A stretch of 60,054 bases of DNA from the NCBI GenBank assembly GCA_001464575.1, contig LNFE01000235.1, forward strand, positions 1-60,054, written 5' to 3'. The notes beneath the pieces are model-generated. The model saw only the letters and a list, made by a program, of their open reading frames with translations, ran no database searches and was not told the DNA's origin. Each line of letters starts with the position of its first letter. Positions within the stretch are counted from its first letter, which is position 1. A program made the position numbers and the translations under genes. Shown here piece after piece: positions 16,805 to 25,560 of this stretch. The stretch comes from Acidobacteria bacterium Ga0077553. GTDB lineage: Bacteria > Acidobacteriota > Terriglobia > Bryobacterales > Bryobacteraceae.

Positions 16805-17832
16805 TTCGGGATCGGCTTTATCATGACCTGACGAACCGGGGCATCACCGGGTGGATCGTCGCGGCGCTGCTGGTGTGGTTCTACATCGCACTCTACTTCA
16901 CCGAGAATCTGACGCCTTGGGCGCAGAAGGTGGGATTGAGCAGCAAATGGGATCTATACGGTGTGCTCTACACCGTGGTGATTCTGGTGGGCGGCATTGC
17001 GATGATCCGCAAGTACGGCCACAACCGGTATCAGGTGGTCCGGACCGCTGTGGTGATGTTCGTCCAGGTGGTGTTTGCGTTCTCGATCCCGATGATGCTG
17101 AAGGCGCTGCACCAGCCGGAATACTATCTCAGTTATTTTTGGCCCTTGAAGTTCGACTATATGAACCCGGAGTATCTGTTCCGGCAGCCCTGGCCGTTCG
17201 TGGTGTACACGTTGGCGGCGAGTCTGGTGATCGTGCCGCTACTGGCGGCTCTGTTCGGCAAACGCTGGTACTGTTCCTGGGTCTGCGGCTGCGGCGGGTT
17301 GGCGAACACGATGGGCGAACCGTGGCGGCACTTGAGCGACAAGTCGAGCGCGGCCTGGAAGTTTGAAAAGGTGAGCATTTACTCGGTTCTGTGCATCAGC
17401 CTCGCGCTCACCGGCCTGCTCTTCTATTCCTGGTTCACGAAGAGCAAGGCGCCGGAGGTGGTGCAGTTCCAAACCTGGTACGGCCTGATTGTTGGCAGTA
17501 TTCTTTCCGGCGCGGTGGGCACAGGTCTCTATCCGTTGGGAGGCACGCGAGTATGGTGCCGCTTCTTCTGCCCGATGGCGGCGCTGCTGGGGATCACCCA
17601 AAGAGCGGGCAAGCGGTTTCACATCCGCGTGAAAGAGGACATGTGCATCTCGTGCGGGCTATGCTCGAAGTATTGCGAGATGGGAATCGACGTGCGGGCC
17701 TACGCACAAAGGAACGAGAGCTTCACGCGGGCCTCCTGTGTCGGTTGCGGCATCTGCTCGGAGGTCTGTCCGCGCGGGGTGCTTCGTCTCGAGAATCAAT
17801 CGGGACTTGTGCAGATTAGCGGTGGACGATAA
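16801..17832 (+). CDS. NapH/CcoG-like membrane polyferredoxin
   Basis: A 343-residue inner-membrane iron-sulfur protein with about five to six hydrophobic segments. Two membrane Cys motifs (CSWVCGCGG and CRFFCP) are typical of NapH/NosR-type proteins. Two C-terminal 4Fe-4S motifs follow: C282-C285-C288-C292, where the last is CEMG instead of CP, and C313-C316-C319-C323 (EVCP). It likely moves electrons between quinol and periplasmic or cytoplasmic partners. It is translationally coupled to the flavoprotein upstream and overlaps the sigma factor gene downstream. Confidence 0.87.
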   Translation: MIRDRLYHDLTNRGITGWIVAALLVWFYIALYFTENLTPWAQKVGLSSKWDLYGVLYTVVILVGGIAMIRKYGHNRYQVVRTAVVMFVQVVFAFSIPMMLKALHQPEYYLSYFWPLKFDYMNPEYLFRQPWPFVVYTLAASLVIVPLLAALFGKRWYCSWVCGCGGLANTMGEPWRHLSDKSSAAWKFEKVSIYSVLCISLALTGLLFYSWFTKSKAPEVVQFQTWYGLIVGSILSGAVGTGLYPLGGTRVWCRFFCPMAALLGITQRAGKRFHIRVKEDMCISCGLCSKYCEMGIDVRAYAQRNESFTRASCVGCGICSEVCPRGVLRLENQSGLVQISGGR

Positions 17833-18346
17833 ACAAGAGCTGGTGGACCTCATGACGCGGTATCAAGCAGCAGACCGGGCAGCGGCGGAAGCCTTGGCCG
17901 CGCGCGTTTATCCGCTGCTCCACCGTTTCTACGGCAGTCTCGGCGAGTACGACCGGGCGGATGATCTGGCACAGGAGTGCTGGATGCGGCTGCACCGGGC
18001 GCGGCACTCCTACCGGCCACCGGAGCCGGTGCTGCCCTGGGTGTTTGCGATTGCGCGGCACACCCGCGTGGATGTCTTTCGCCGCCAGATGCGGCGTTCC
18101 GGCCGCGAGGTCGCGCTGCCGGAGGGCTTGGACTTCGCCGCACCGGCTCCCGAAGCGCCCCCGACGGGGCTTCCCCTGCTGGATCAGCTGCCGGCCAGCC
18201 AGAAGGAGGTGCTGCTAATGCTGAAAGTCACCGGCATGAGCCTCGAAGAGGTGGCCCGGGCCACCGCCTCTTCAGTCGGCAGCGTGAAGCAGAAGGCGCA
18301 CCGGGCCTACGAGACCCTGCGCAAGCTGCTGGCGGAGGCGAAATGA
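17822..18346 (+). CDS. ECF-type RNA polymerase sigma factor
   Basis: A 174-residue extracytoplasmic function sigma factor. Region 2 includes YDRADDLAQECWMRLHRA and PWVFAIARHTRVDVFRR, and region 4 includes LPASQKEVLLMLKVTGMSLEEVARATASSVGSVKQKAHRAY. GTG 17822 overlaps the ferredoxin stop. ATG 17852 is an alternative start that removes ten residues. The next gene is an NrsF-like anti-sigma factor with an ATGA overlap, so the pair is almost certainly functional together. Confidence 0.88.
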   Translation: MDDKQELVDLMTRYQAADRAAAEALAARVYPLLHRFYGSLGEYDRADDLAQECWMRLHRARHSYRPPEPVLPWVFAIARHTRVDVFRRQMRRSGREVALPEGLDFAAPAPEAPPTGLPLLDQLPASQKEVLLMLKVTGMSLEEVARATASSVGSVKQKAHRAYETLRKLLAEAK

Positions 18347-19014
18347 GCGACGAAGAGAAAATTCTGGCCGCCCTCGAACGAGAGCTCCCCCCGGGTAGAC
18401 CAGCTCCGGCGGGACTGGTGCGGGATCTCAGCCCGGTTCGCCCCGGCCTCTCCACCGGGGCCGTGCTTACGCTGTTTGCCGCATTGCTCACCGGGATCAC
18501 GGTCGGCGGGGGTTACTTGCTGGGGTCGCGCGGCATGGAAGCGATGACAGTGGCGCAGGTGATGATTCTCGCCGCGTTGGGAACGACCATGGTGGTGATT
18601 CTCGGCCTGGCGATGGCACAGGGCCTGCGGCCGGGCTCGAAGGTACTGGTGAGCGTGCGCTGGGCGAATGTCTTGCCGTTGCTCGGCTTTCTGGCTGTCG
18701 CCGCGCTTGCGTTTCCGTGGCGGTGGATGCCGGAAACCTTTGGCCATGGCTGGGGCTGTTTGAAAGAGGGCCTCTATGTCGCCTTGAGCTCTTCCGTTGG
18801 CGTCGTTTGGCTGGTGCGGCGAGGATACATCACGAATTGGGCCGGCACGGCGGGGACGCTGGGAGCGTTCTGCGGGCTGACCGGGGCGGCGCTGCTGCAT
18901 GTAATGTGTCCTGATCAGGAGGCCACACATTTGATGGTCTGGCACGGCGGCATCCTCGCCGGCGGGACCCTAGGCGGACTGCTGGCCGGTTACCTGCTAC
19001 TGCGGCAGCGCTGA
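18343..19014 (+). CDS. NrsF-like (DUF1109) membrane anti-sigma factor
   Basis: A 223-residue protein with a short cytoplasmic N-terminus (about 45 residues) and six hydrophobic segments. The C-terminal pattern MCPDQEATHLMVWHGGILAGG fits the DUF1109/NrsF family, where Cys-Pro and Trp are conserved. In Caulobacter, NrsF holds its ECF partner until heavy-metal or redox stress acts on conserved cysteines. Here Cys residues occur in GWGCLKEG and VMCP. It is coupled to the sigma factor upstream. The family call rests on topology plus the C-terminal motif, so it is good but not certain. Confidence 0.75.
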   Translation: MSDEEKILAALERELPPGRPAPAGLVRDLSPVRPGLSTGAVLTLFAALLTGITVGGGYLLGSRGMEAMTVAQVMILAALGTTMVVILGLAMAQGLRPGSKVLVSVRWANVLPLLGFLAVAALAFPWRWMPETFGHGWGCLKEGLYVALSSSVGVVWLVRRGYITNWAGTAGTLGAFCGLTGAALLHVMCPDQEATHLMVWHGGILAGGTLGGLLAGYLLLRQR

Positions 19015-19034
19015 CGATATACTGAGGGTTCCCC

Positions 19035-19619
19035 ATGGCCCAGGACATCACCATTCTCCTCGAAGAATGGGAGCGTGGCGACAAGACAGCCCTCGATCGC
19101 CTCGCCCCGCTGGTTTATCCCCAGTTGCGGGAGATCGCTGGCGCCTATCTGCGACGGGAACGGGGCGGGCACACGCTGCAGGCGACGGCTCTGGTGAACG
19201 AGCTGTTTCTGAAGCTGATGACGCGGCGGGAGCCGCACTTTGAAGGCCGGCAGCACTTTTACACCCTGACCGCGAAACTGATGCGGCTGGCGCTGATCGA
19301 CCACGCGCGCACCGCCAAAGCAGGCAAGCGCGGCGGGGCGACGTTTCCGGTGCCGCTGCACGACGAGATTCCCTGGGTGGACGCCAGCGGTCCGCAGATG
19401 GTGGATCTGGACCGGGCTTTAGACGAACTGGCCGAACTCGACTCCGAGCAGGCGCAAATGTTCGAGCTGCGATTCCTGATTGGCCACAGCGTCGATGAGA
19501 CAGCCGAGCTGCTGGGTACCTCAAAGTCCAGCGTCGACCGGAAGGTCCGGTTGGCCCGGGCGTGGCTCTTCCGGCGGCTCAACGTGGCCGAGGCCGGTTC
19601 CTCCGCTGCCACGCCATGA
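19035..19619 (+). CDS. Sigma-70 family factor, TIGR02999 type
   Basis: A 194-residue ECF-like sigma factor of the class frequent in Acidobacteria and Planctomycetes. The diagnostic stretch is YPQLREIAGAYLRRERGGHTLQATALVNELFLKL, followed by LMRLALIDHARTAKAGKRGG. Region 4 is FLIGHSVDETAELLGTSKSSVDRKVRLARAWLFRRL. No anti-sigma factor adjoins it. Instead a Ser/Thr kinase gene overlaps its stop by 4 bases. GAGGG provides the ribosome site. Confidence 0.9.
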   Translation: MAQDITILLEEWERGDKTALDRLAPLVYPQLREIAGAYLRRERGGHTLQATALVNELFLKLMTRREPHFEGRQHFYTLTAKLMRLALIDHARTAKAGKRGGATFPVPLHDEIPWVDASGPQMVDLDRALDELAELDSEQAQMFELRFLIGHSVDETAELLGTSKSSVDRKVRLARAWLFRRLNVAEAGSSAATP

Positions 19620-22018
19620 GCCCGGAAGAACGTTGGGCTCGGATTCAGGCGCTCTGCGAAGAAATGGAGCCGTTGGCCGATTCGGAACAACCGGCGCACC
19701 TCGAACGGGCCGAAAGCGACCCCGCCATTCGCGAAGAGGTCCGGCAAATGCTCAGTGCCTTACGAAACGAAGCCAAGGTGCGGGCAGAGTATTTGCCCCC
19801 GGTCGAATCCACCCCAACCGAACGAAAAACGATCGGCCCCTATACGATCCTCGACTATCTCGGCCGGGGCGGCACCGGCACCGTCTACGCCGCCGAAATC
19901 GACCGTGCTGGCGTGAAGCAGCAGGTGGCCGTCAAAGTGCTGCACGCGCACCTGAACGACGGCGAGACCGAGTCCCGATTCCGCCGCGAACAGCAAATGC
20001 TCGCCCAGCTTGATCACCCTGGCATCACGCGCGTCCTCGATGCCGGGGTGACGGAAGAGCAGCAGCCCTATCTGGTGATGGACCGGGTGGACGGCGAGCC
20101 GATCGACGCGTATTGTGATCTCCACCAACTAACGGTCGAAGCCCGGCTGCGGCTGATGATGGAGGTTTGCGACGCGGTGCAGGCCGCCCACCGGTCGCTG
20201 ATTGTGCACCTTGACCTGAAGCCATCGAACCTGTTGGTGACGAAAGACGGCCGGGCGAAGCTGCTCGACTTCGGCACGGCGAAGCTGGTACGCCCCGGGG
20301 ACCTGACGATGACCCGGCAGATGACGCCCCTCTACGCGAGCCCGGAACAGTTGCGGGGCGAGAGCGTGACCACGGCCTGCGACGTGTACAGCCTCGGCGT
20401 GGTGCTGTTCGAATTGTTGACCGGAGAGTGGCCGTTCGGCAGCCGCGACTCGATGGTCGCCGTCTGGGAGCGGGCGGCCGGCTACTCGGAGAGCCGCAAG
20501 CTGACGGAGCTTCTGTCCCCCGAGGCGGCGGCCCGCCGGGGGACTGACATCGGCACGTTGCGGAAAGCCCTGAGCGGCGACCTACAGGTGATCCTGGGCA
20601 GAGCCTTGGCGCTCGAACCGGACCGGCGATATCAAAGTGCGGCGGCCCTGGGCGAGGATCTCGACCGGTATCTGCAAAACCGGCCGGTGCTCGCACAGAG
20701 GCAGACGCGGGCCTACCGGCTGCGGAAGTACGTTCAGCGCAACCGGGGCGTGCTTTCGTTGACCACGCTGATGCTCATCGGCCTCGGCGCGGCGTTGGGC
20801 TACGGCTGGTGGCAGCAGCAGGAGCGTCTGCGGGCCGCCCGGGTGGCGCAGGAGACGAGCGAATTCCTCAACTGGATGATCCAAAGCTCGCGGCCCATGT
20901 ACGGCGGCCGGCAGGATATGCCGGTGCGCGAACTGGTGCAGAAGGCGGGTGCCGAAGTCGGCCGCCGGCGGGATTTGAGCGACCCCGCGGCTACGACCTT
21001 GCTCCTCAGCCTGGGAGCGTACCTGGCCGAGGCTGGCGATGCGGACGGATCGCTCCGGATGATGCAGGAGGCGGAACGCCGAGCGGCAACCCCGGAGGAG
21101 CGGCTGGGCGCCCGCACCAACTTGGCGGGACTCACGATGGGGCTGGGGCGTTGCGAAGAGGCATTGGCAATCGCCCGCAAGGCGGACGAGGACGCCCGAG
21201 AGCAGAGTCTGGCTCCGCCAGCCAAAGTCAGCTACCTCTCCACTCGCAGCGAACTGATGGCCGCGTGTGAAGGCAAAGGCGGAGAGGTGTTGGCATTTCT
21301 GCAGCCGCTGCCGGAACTCGTTCGGCAAATCCCCGATGACGCCAGGGACGTCGCCATGCGGGCCGGACTGTTCAAGGCATTGGCGCTGAACAGCTACGCG
21401 ATGGCGCTGTACAAGGCCCGGCGTTACGACGAGGCGCTGGCCATGATCGACGAGGGCCTGCGCTACGCGGGAAAGGGGCCCGACTCGCCAGGCGTCCGGA
21501 TTGCGCTGCTCCGGTCCATCTCCTTCATCGAAGGGGGCAAGGGCCGGGCGCGCGAATCCGCCGCGGCGCTCGGCGAAGCCGTGGCGTTGAGCGAAGGGTT
21601 CACCAGTCCCTTCGAGTTCCTGCGGCTGAAGGTGATGTGGGCTACCAAGCTGGGCTTAGCCGGCGAGAAGGAGCGTCCCGCTGAGATCGCGCGGGCAACC
21701 ATCACGGAAACGCACCGCCGAGCCAACGAGATTGGCCCCCAGCGGTGGATGATTCTCAGTGACGCGGGCCTGGCGCTCCTGCGGTCCGGAAACTGCGAAG
21801 GGGTACCCGAACTCATGCAGGAAGTCGACTCCATCGCCGGGCCCAGCCTGCCGGCGCAGTGGCGCGGCAACCGGCTCTATACCGAGGGGCTATGCCTCGT
21901 GCGGACCGGGCGCACCGAGCCAGGCAAGCAGCGGGTGCGGGAGGCGTTGACGGTACTGGGGCCGCTGTTTACGCCGGGTTCGCAACTGAAGAAAGAGCTC
22001 GAAGCCGCGCTGCGTTAG
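19616..22018 (+). CDS. Membrane Ser/Thr protein kinase with C-terminal TPR-like region
   Basis: An 800-residue protein. The kinase domain (about residues 74-355) has the glycine loop GRGGTGTVY (83-91), catalytic Lys107 (VAVK), HLD at 198-200, DFG at 218-220 and SPEQ instead of APE. A single membrane helix lies near residues 378-398. The rest is helical repeat-like, rich in paired helices, and should be outside the cytoplasm. The HRD arginine is replaced by Leu, making it a non-RD kinase that may not need activation-loop phosphorylation. It is coupled to the sigma factor gene, so the kinase may act on that factor, but no direct evidence is in the sequence. Confidence 0.9.
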   Translation: MSPEERWARIQALCEEMEPLADSEQPAHLERAESDPAIREEVRQMLSALRNEAKVRAEYLPPVESTPTERKTIGPYTILDYLGRGGTGTVYAAEIDRAGVKQQVAVKVLHAHLNDGETESRFRREQQMLAQLDHPGITRVLDAGVTEEQQPYLVMDRVDGEPIDAYCDLHQLTVEARLRLMMEVCDAVQAAHRSLIVHLDLKPSNLLVTKDGRAKLLDFGTAKLVRPGDLTMTRQMTPLYASPEQLRGESVTTACDVYSLGVVLFELLTGEWPFGSRDSMVAVWERAAGYSESRKLTELLSPEAAARRGTDIGTLRKALSGDLQVILGRALALEPDRRYQSAAALGEDLDRYLQNRPVLAQRQTRAYRLRKYVQRNRGVLSLTTLMLIGLGAALGYGWWQQQERLRAARVAQETSEFLNWMIQSSRPMYGGRQDMPVRELVQKAGAEVGRRRDLSDPAATTLLLSLGAYLAEAGDADGSLRMMQEAERRAATPEERLGARTNLAGLTMGLGRCEEALAIARKADEDAREQSLAPPAKVSYLSTRSELMAACEGKGGEVLAFLQPLPELVRQIPDDARDVAMRAGLFKALALNSYAMALYKARRYDEALAMIDEGLRYAGKGPDSPGVRIALLRSISFIEGGKGRARESAAALGEAVALSEGFTSPFEFLRLKVMWATKLGLAGEKERPAEIARATITETHRRANEIGPQRWMILSDAGLALLRSGNCEGVPELMQEVDSIAGPSLPAQWRGNRLYTEGLCLVRTGRTEPGKQRVREALTVLGPLFTPGSQLKKELEAALR

Positions 22019-22029
22019 GGAACGCTCCG

Positions 22030-23475
22030 TTAAGGAACAATGGCCAGGGGCTGCAGGTCGACATCGTGGTCCCAGACGTCGCGCCGGGCCACGGCATCGT
22101 TTGGGTCGGAGACGCGGCGGGCGGCGTCCGTGTCGAGATAGTAGTAGTTGCTCCCAGCCTTGGCTTGATACTTCTGCCCGTCTGGCCCCTGCAACTCAAC
22201 CGTGCCGGAGAGCAAGTGGCCCGAAGCGTTGGCTCGGCGTTGATTCGAAGCGTCCCGCTCTTCGAACATCCGCTGACCGAGGGCGGCGATCTGCCGGTTG
22301 TACTCGAGGGCCATCCGCGAATCATTGATGGCGGCTTGGCGGTTGCCTGTGACCCAACCGTAGTCCCAACGGACGCTGCCCATCACGCGGTTGGCCGCCG
22401 CGCCAACCGTGGCGGCGCGATCGGCCGGCGCCAGGTAGCCGGTGACGTAAGAGGTATACATCCCGCCGTTCGGGTCGACGCTGCCCGAGGAGGTAAACAG
22501 CGTCGCGCCAATCACGGCTCCTTCCATCGGAACGCCCCCGCGGGAGCCAACGAAGCGGACTTCGCCATAGGACTGATTCATTCCCATCTGGCCCAACGTG
22601 GCCGAGGCCTGGGAGCCAAGCTGGTTCAGATCAGGCCGCGGCCGCCGCGACACAATCTGAAATCCTTCGAGGCGCCAGTCGCCGGCCAAGGCGCGGGCGG
22701 CGTAAAACTCGGCCATCTGCACCCCGTCGCGATACGGGCAGCGCTCCACCCCTTCGCCCATCGGGGCCGAGCCGTATTGTGAGGAGAACGTGCCAGGGAC
22801 GAAACACTTACTAAGGCGGGTATCACCCAGGAAGATGCCGGCAGAGCGATCCGGGCTCAACAGATGGATGCCGACGCGGACATCGCTATTCGAGACGCGG
22901 CGCACGCCGCCGGAGACCAACCATCCGGCCGGCTTCACGCTTTGGTAGGCCCCTTCCGTGGGTTCCCGCCAAGGCTCCATCGGCGGCACGGCGGCCGGGG
23001 CCGGCGCACCCGCGGCGGGGCGGCCCGTGTAGCGGAAGCTTTTCAGAATGGCCAGAAGCGCGGGACGGTCGACTCCATACTGCGCGGCCGGGGCGGACAG
23101 GGCATAGAACATCGCCGACCGCGGACCCGTCTCGGCGCACAACATGGCTCCGCGGCCTTGGCGCTGACGGACCGAGAACCCGGCCACGGCCGAGCGCGAA
23201 CCCGCCGCCTGCAACTGGACATCCGCGATGCCGGGGAAGGCGTTCCACCCGCTCGAAAGCGCTTGGCGCAGAGTGGCCGAGCAGTCGCCGGTGCGGCCGA
23301 GCACGGGCAGAATCAGAGCGAAGCGCGAAGGGTCCGGCGAGATCGCCACCACCCCGCCCTGCCCGAATTTCTTAACCTGCCACTCGGCCGGCAAATCCAG
23401 GGCGAAGCCGTCCGGGTCCCGATAGGGCGCGGCCATCAGTCCGGAGAAAGCGAGCAAGGCGAGCCAGTACCTCAT
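22030..23475 (-). CDS. Exported protein of unknown function
   Basis: A 481-residue protein with a Sec signal peptide (MRYWLALLAFSGLMA, cleavage near residue 16). The first part (DPDGFALDLPAEWQV onward to about residue 150) resembles the fold of PsbP/DUF1795-like exported proteins. A linker of Pro and Ala follows, and then a longer uncharacterised domain. Cysteines occur in GDC, MLC, KCF and RCP. It lies downstream of the nadK-transporter gene by 33 bases on the same strand. I do not recognise the family as a whole. Confidence 0.7.
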   Translation of the reverse strand: MRYWLALLAFSGLMAAPYRDPDGFALDLPAEWQVKKFGQGGVVAISPDPSRFALILPVLGRTGDCSATLRQALSSGWNAFPGIADVQLQAAGSRSAVAGFSVRQRQGRGAMLCAETGPRSAMFYALSAPAAQYGVDRPALLAILKSFRYTGRPAAGAPAPAAVPPMEPWREPTEGAYQSVKPAGWLVSGGVRRVSNSDVRVGIHLLSPDRSAGIFLGDTRLSKCFVPGTFSSQYGSAPMGEGVERCPYRDGVQMAEFYAARALAGDWRLEGFQIVSRRPRPDLNQLGSQASATLGQMGMNQSYGEVRFVGSRGGVPMEGAVIGATLFTSSGSVDPNGGMYTSYVTGYLAPADRAATVGAAANRVMGSVRWDYGWVTGNRQAAINDSRMALEYNRQIAALGQRMFEERDASNQRRANASGHLLSGTVELQGPDGQKYQAKAGSNYYYLDTDAARRVSDPNDAVARRDVWDHDVDLQPLAIVP

Positions 23476-23508
23476 GCTGGAATCAGCGAGAGATAATGGC
23501 GAATCGCG

Positions 23509-25560
23509 TCAGACGGTTTCGGCGATCTGCTCCGGCGCCTTGCTCAAGTCCACGCCTTCCCAGCGTGCCACCACCGCCGAAGCGAGGCAGTTGCCCAGCA
23601 GGTTCACCGAGGTGCGCGCCATATCTAGAATCGCATCGACGCCCAGGATCAGCGCGATGCCATCGGGCGGAATGTTGAACGCGGCAATGGTGCCGGCCAG
23701 GATGACGAGCGAAGCCCGGGGCACGCCGGCAACGCCCTTGCTCGTCAGCATCAGGGTGAGCATCAGCATCACCTGCGTGCCGATGGTCAGTTCCATGCCA
23801 ACCACCTGCGCGCAGAAGATGCTAGCGGCGGCGAGGTACAGCGTCGAGCCATCGAGATTGAAGCTATAGCCCGTCGGCAGCACGAAGCTGACAATGTGCT
23901 TCGGTACACCGAAGCGCTCCATGTTCTCGAGGGCCTTGGGCAGAGCGGCTTCCGAAGAGGCCGTCGAGAAGGCGATCAACCAAGGCTCCTTTACCGCCTC
24001 GATAAAACGGCCAAGAGGAATCTTCGAGATGTAGATGATCGGCCCGAGCACGAAGACAACGAAGAAAATCAAAGAACCGAACACGGTGAGTACGAGCAGG
24101 CCGAGCGTCTTCAAAATACCCACACCGTATGTGCCCACGGTGACCGCGATCGCAGCCCCCACAGCGAGCGGCGCCAGATACATGACATACGAGGTGTACT
24201 TGAACATCACCTCAGCAAGCGACTCGCACCATTCCACAATGAACTTCGCTTTCTCGCCGACCGCCACGCAGGCCGTGCCGAACAGGAAGCAAAAAACGAC
24301 CAACTGCAGCACGTCGCCCTTAGCCATGGCGTCGATCACGCTCGCCGGAAAAGCGTGCTCAATGATCTGCGTCAGCGTCTGCGTTTTCTGCGCGGGCAGG
24401 TTCGTGGCCGCGACCTTGGCCGGGTCAATGTGCTGGCCGACACCAGGCTGAATCAGGTTCACCGCAAACAGTCCAACGATTAATGCCAGCGTCGTGGCGA
24501 TTTCGAAATAGAGGATCGCCTTGCCGCCGATGCGGCCCATCGTCTTCACGTTGCCGGAACTGGCGATGCCGTAAACGAGCGTCGCAAACAATAGCGGAGC
24601 GATGATGCTCTTGATGAGATTGATGAAAATCTTATAGATCGGCGCGAGTTCCTTCGAAAACTCCGGCGCAAAAAAGCCGAGCGCAATCCCGGCCACCATG
24701 GCGATAAAAATCCAGCTCGTCTGCGAAATCCTCATCATCGTTCTCCCCACTTGAGCTTTCAGCTTGATGTAATTTTCACTGCTGCGGCAGACCACGCGGT
24801 CACCTGTCTTCAGCGGTTGGCCCACTTGGCCATCAACAGTGAGGAAGATGCCTTCGTCCTCGCTTTTCGCCTGGATCGTAATAACACTAGCATCATTTAC
24901 GATCACCGGGCGATTGGTCAGCGTATGCGGGCAAATCGGGGTGATCGCCAAAGCTTGGACGGTCGGAAAGATAATCGGGCCACCGGCGGAGAGCGAGTAG
25001 GCGGTGGAGCCCGTAGGCGTCGCGATGATCAACCCATCGGCCTTGAACGAGGCCACAAAATGCCGGTCCACGAAGCAGTCGAGATCGATCATGCGGGCGA
25101 TGGACGCCTTCGTCAACACCACATCATTCAGCGCCTCAAACTGAGCGACCGACTCTTCCCCGCGAAATACCTCGCAGTGCAACATGCGGCGCGGGCCAAT
25201 GCGGTACTCCCGCCGCATGGCGAGTTCAAGCGAGGGGTAGAGCTCGTCGAGCGAGATCGACGACAGAAACCCGAGATGCCCGAGGTTGACCGCGAGCAGC
25301 GGAATGTCACGTCCGCCAATAGCGCGCGCCGCCGAAAGCAGCGTGCCATCGCCACCCAGGACGATGACGAATTCGGTGCCTTCCGGAAGCTCAGCCCGCG
25401 CCAGGCCATCGGTACGCCCGAGGTACGCCGCGCTCTGTTCGTCGTAGCGAACGGTGATCGACCGTTCCGCGAACCAGGCGAGCAGGTTCTCAAGGAGTTC
25501 TGTCGCGTTCGGGATGCCGGGTTTGGCGATTATGCCGACGCTCTTATTGCTTTCTGCCAT
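23509..25560 (-). CDS. nadK: NAD kinase fused in frame to a dicarboxylate/amino acid:cation symporter
   Basis: One open frame of 683 residues encodes two proteins. Residues 1 to about 270 are NAD kinase (GGDGT 69-73, VNLGHLGFLS, TPTGSTAYSLSAGGP, HTLTNRP), which makes NADP. They stop at SENYIKL, short of the usual C-terminal 15-25 residues. From Met275/Met276 a complete Na+ (or H+):dicarboxylate/glutamate symporter of the DAACS family follows, with its typical early helices and the STASSEAALP and MLTSKGVAGVP motifs. A GGGGAGA sequence just before ATG 24738 looks like the transporter's own ribosome site, so it could be translated alone (23509-24738). This looks like two genes joined by loss of the nadK 3' end. 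It overlaps tlyA by 17 bases. Confidence 0.82.
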   Translation of the reverse strand: MAESNKSVGIIAKPGIPNATELLENLLAWFAERSITVRYDEQSAAYLGRTDGLARAELPEGTEFVIVLGGDGTLLSAARAIGGRDIPLLAVNLGHLGFLSSISLDELYPSLELAMRREYRIGPRRMLHCEVFRGEESVAQFEALNDVVLTKASIARMIDLDCFVDRHFVASFKADGLIIATPTGSTAYSLSAGGPIIFPTVQALAITPICPHTLTNRPVIVNDASVITIQAKSEDEGIFLTVDGQVGQPLKTGDRVVCRSSENYIKLKAQVGRTMMRISQTSWIFIAMVAGIALGFFAPEFSKELAPIYKIFINLIKSIIAPLLFATLVYGIASSGNVKTMGRIGGKAILYFEIATTLALIVGLFAVNLIQPGVGQHIDPAKVAATNLPAQKTQTLTQIIEHAFPASVIDAMAKGDVLQLVVFCFLFGTACVAVGEKAKFIVEWCESLAEVMFKYTSYVMYLAPLAVGAAIAVTVGTYGVGILKTLGLLVLTVFGSLIFFVVFVLGPIIYISKIPLGRFIEAVKEPWLIAFSTASSEAALPKALENMERFGVPKHIVSFVLPTGYSFNLDGSTLYLAAASIFCAQVVGMELTIGTQVMLMLTLMLTSKGVAGVPRASLVILAGTIAAFNIPPDGIALILGVDAILDMARTSVNLLGNCLASAVVARWEGVDLSKAPEQIAETV

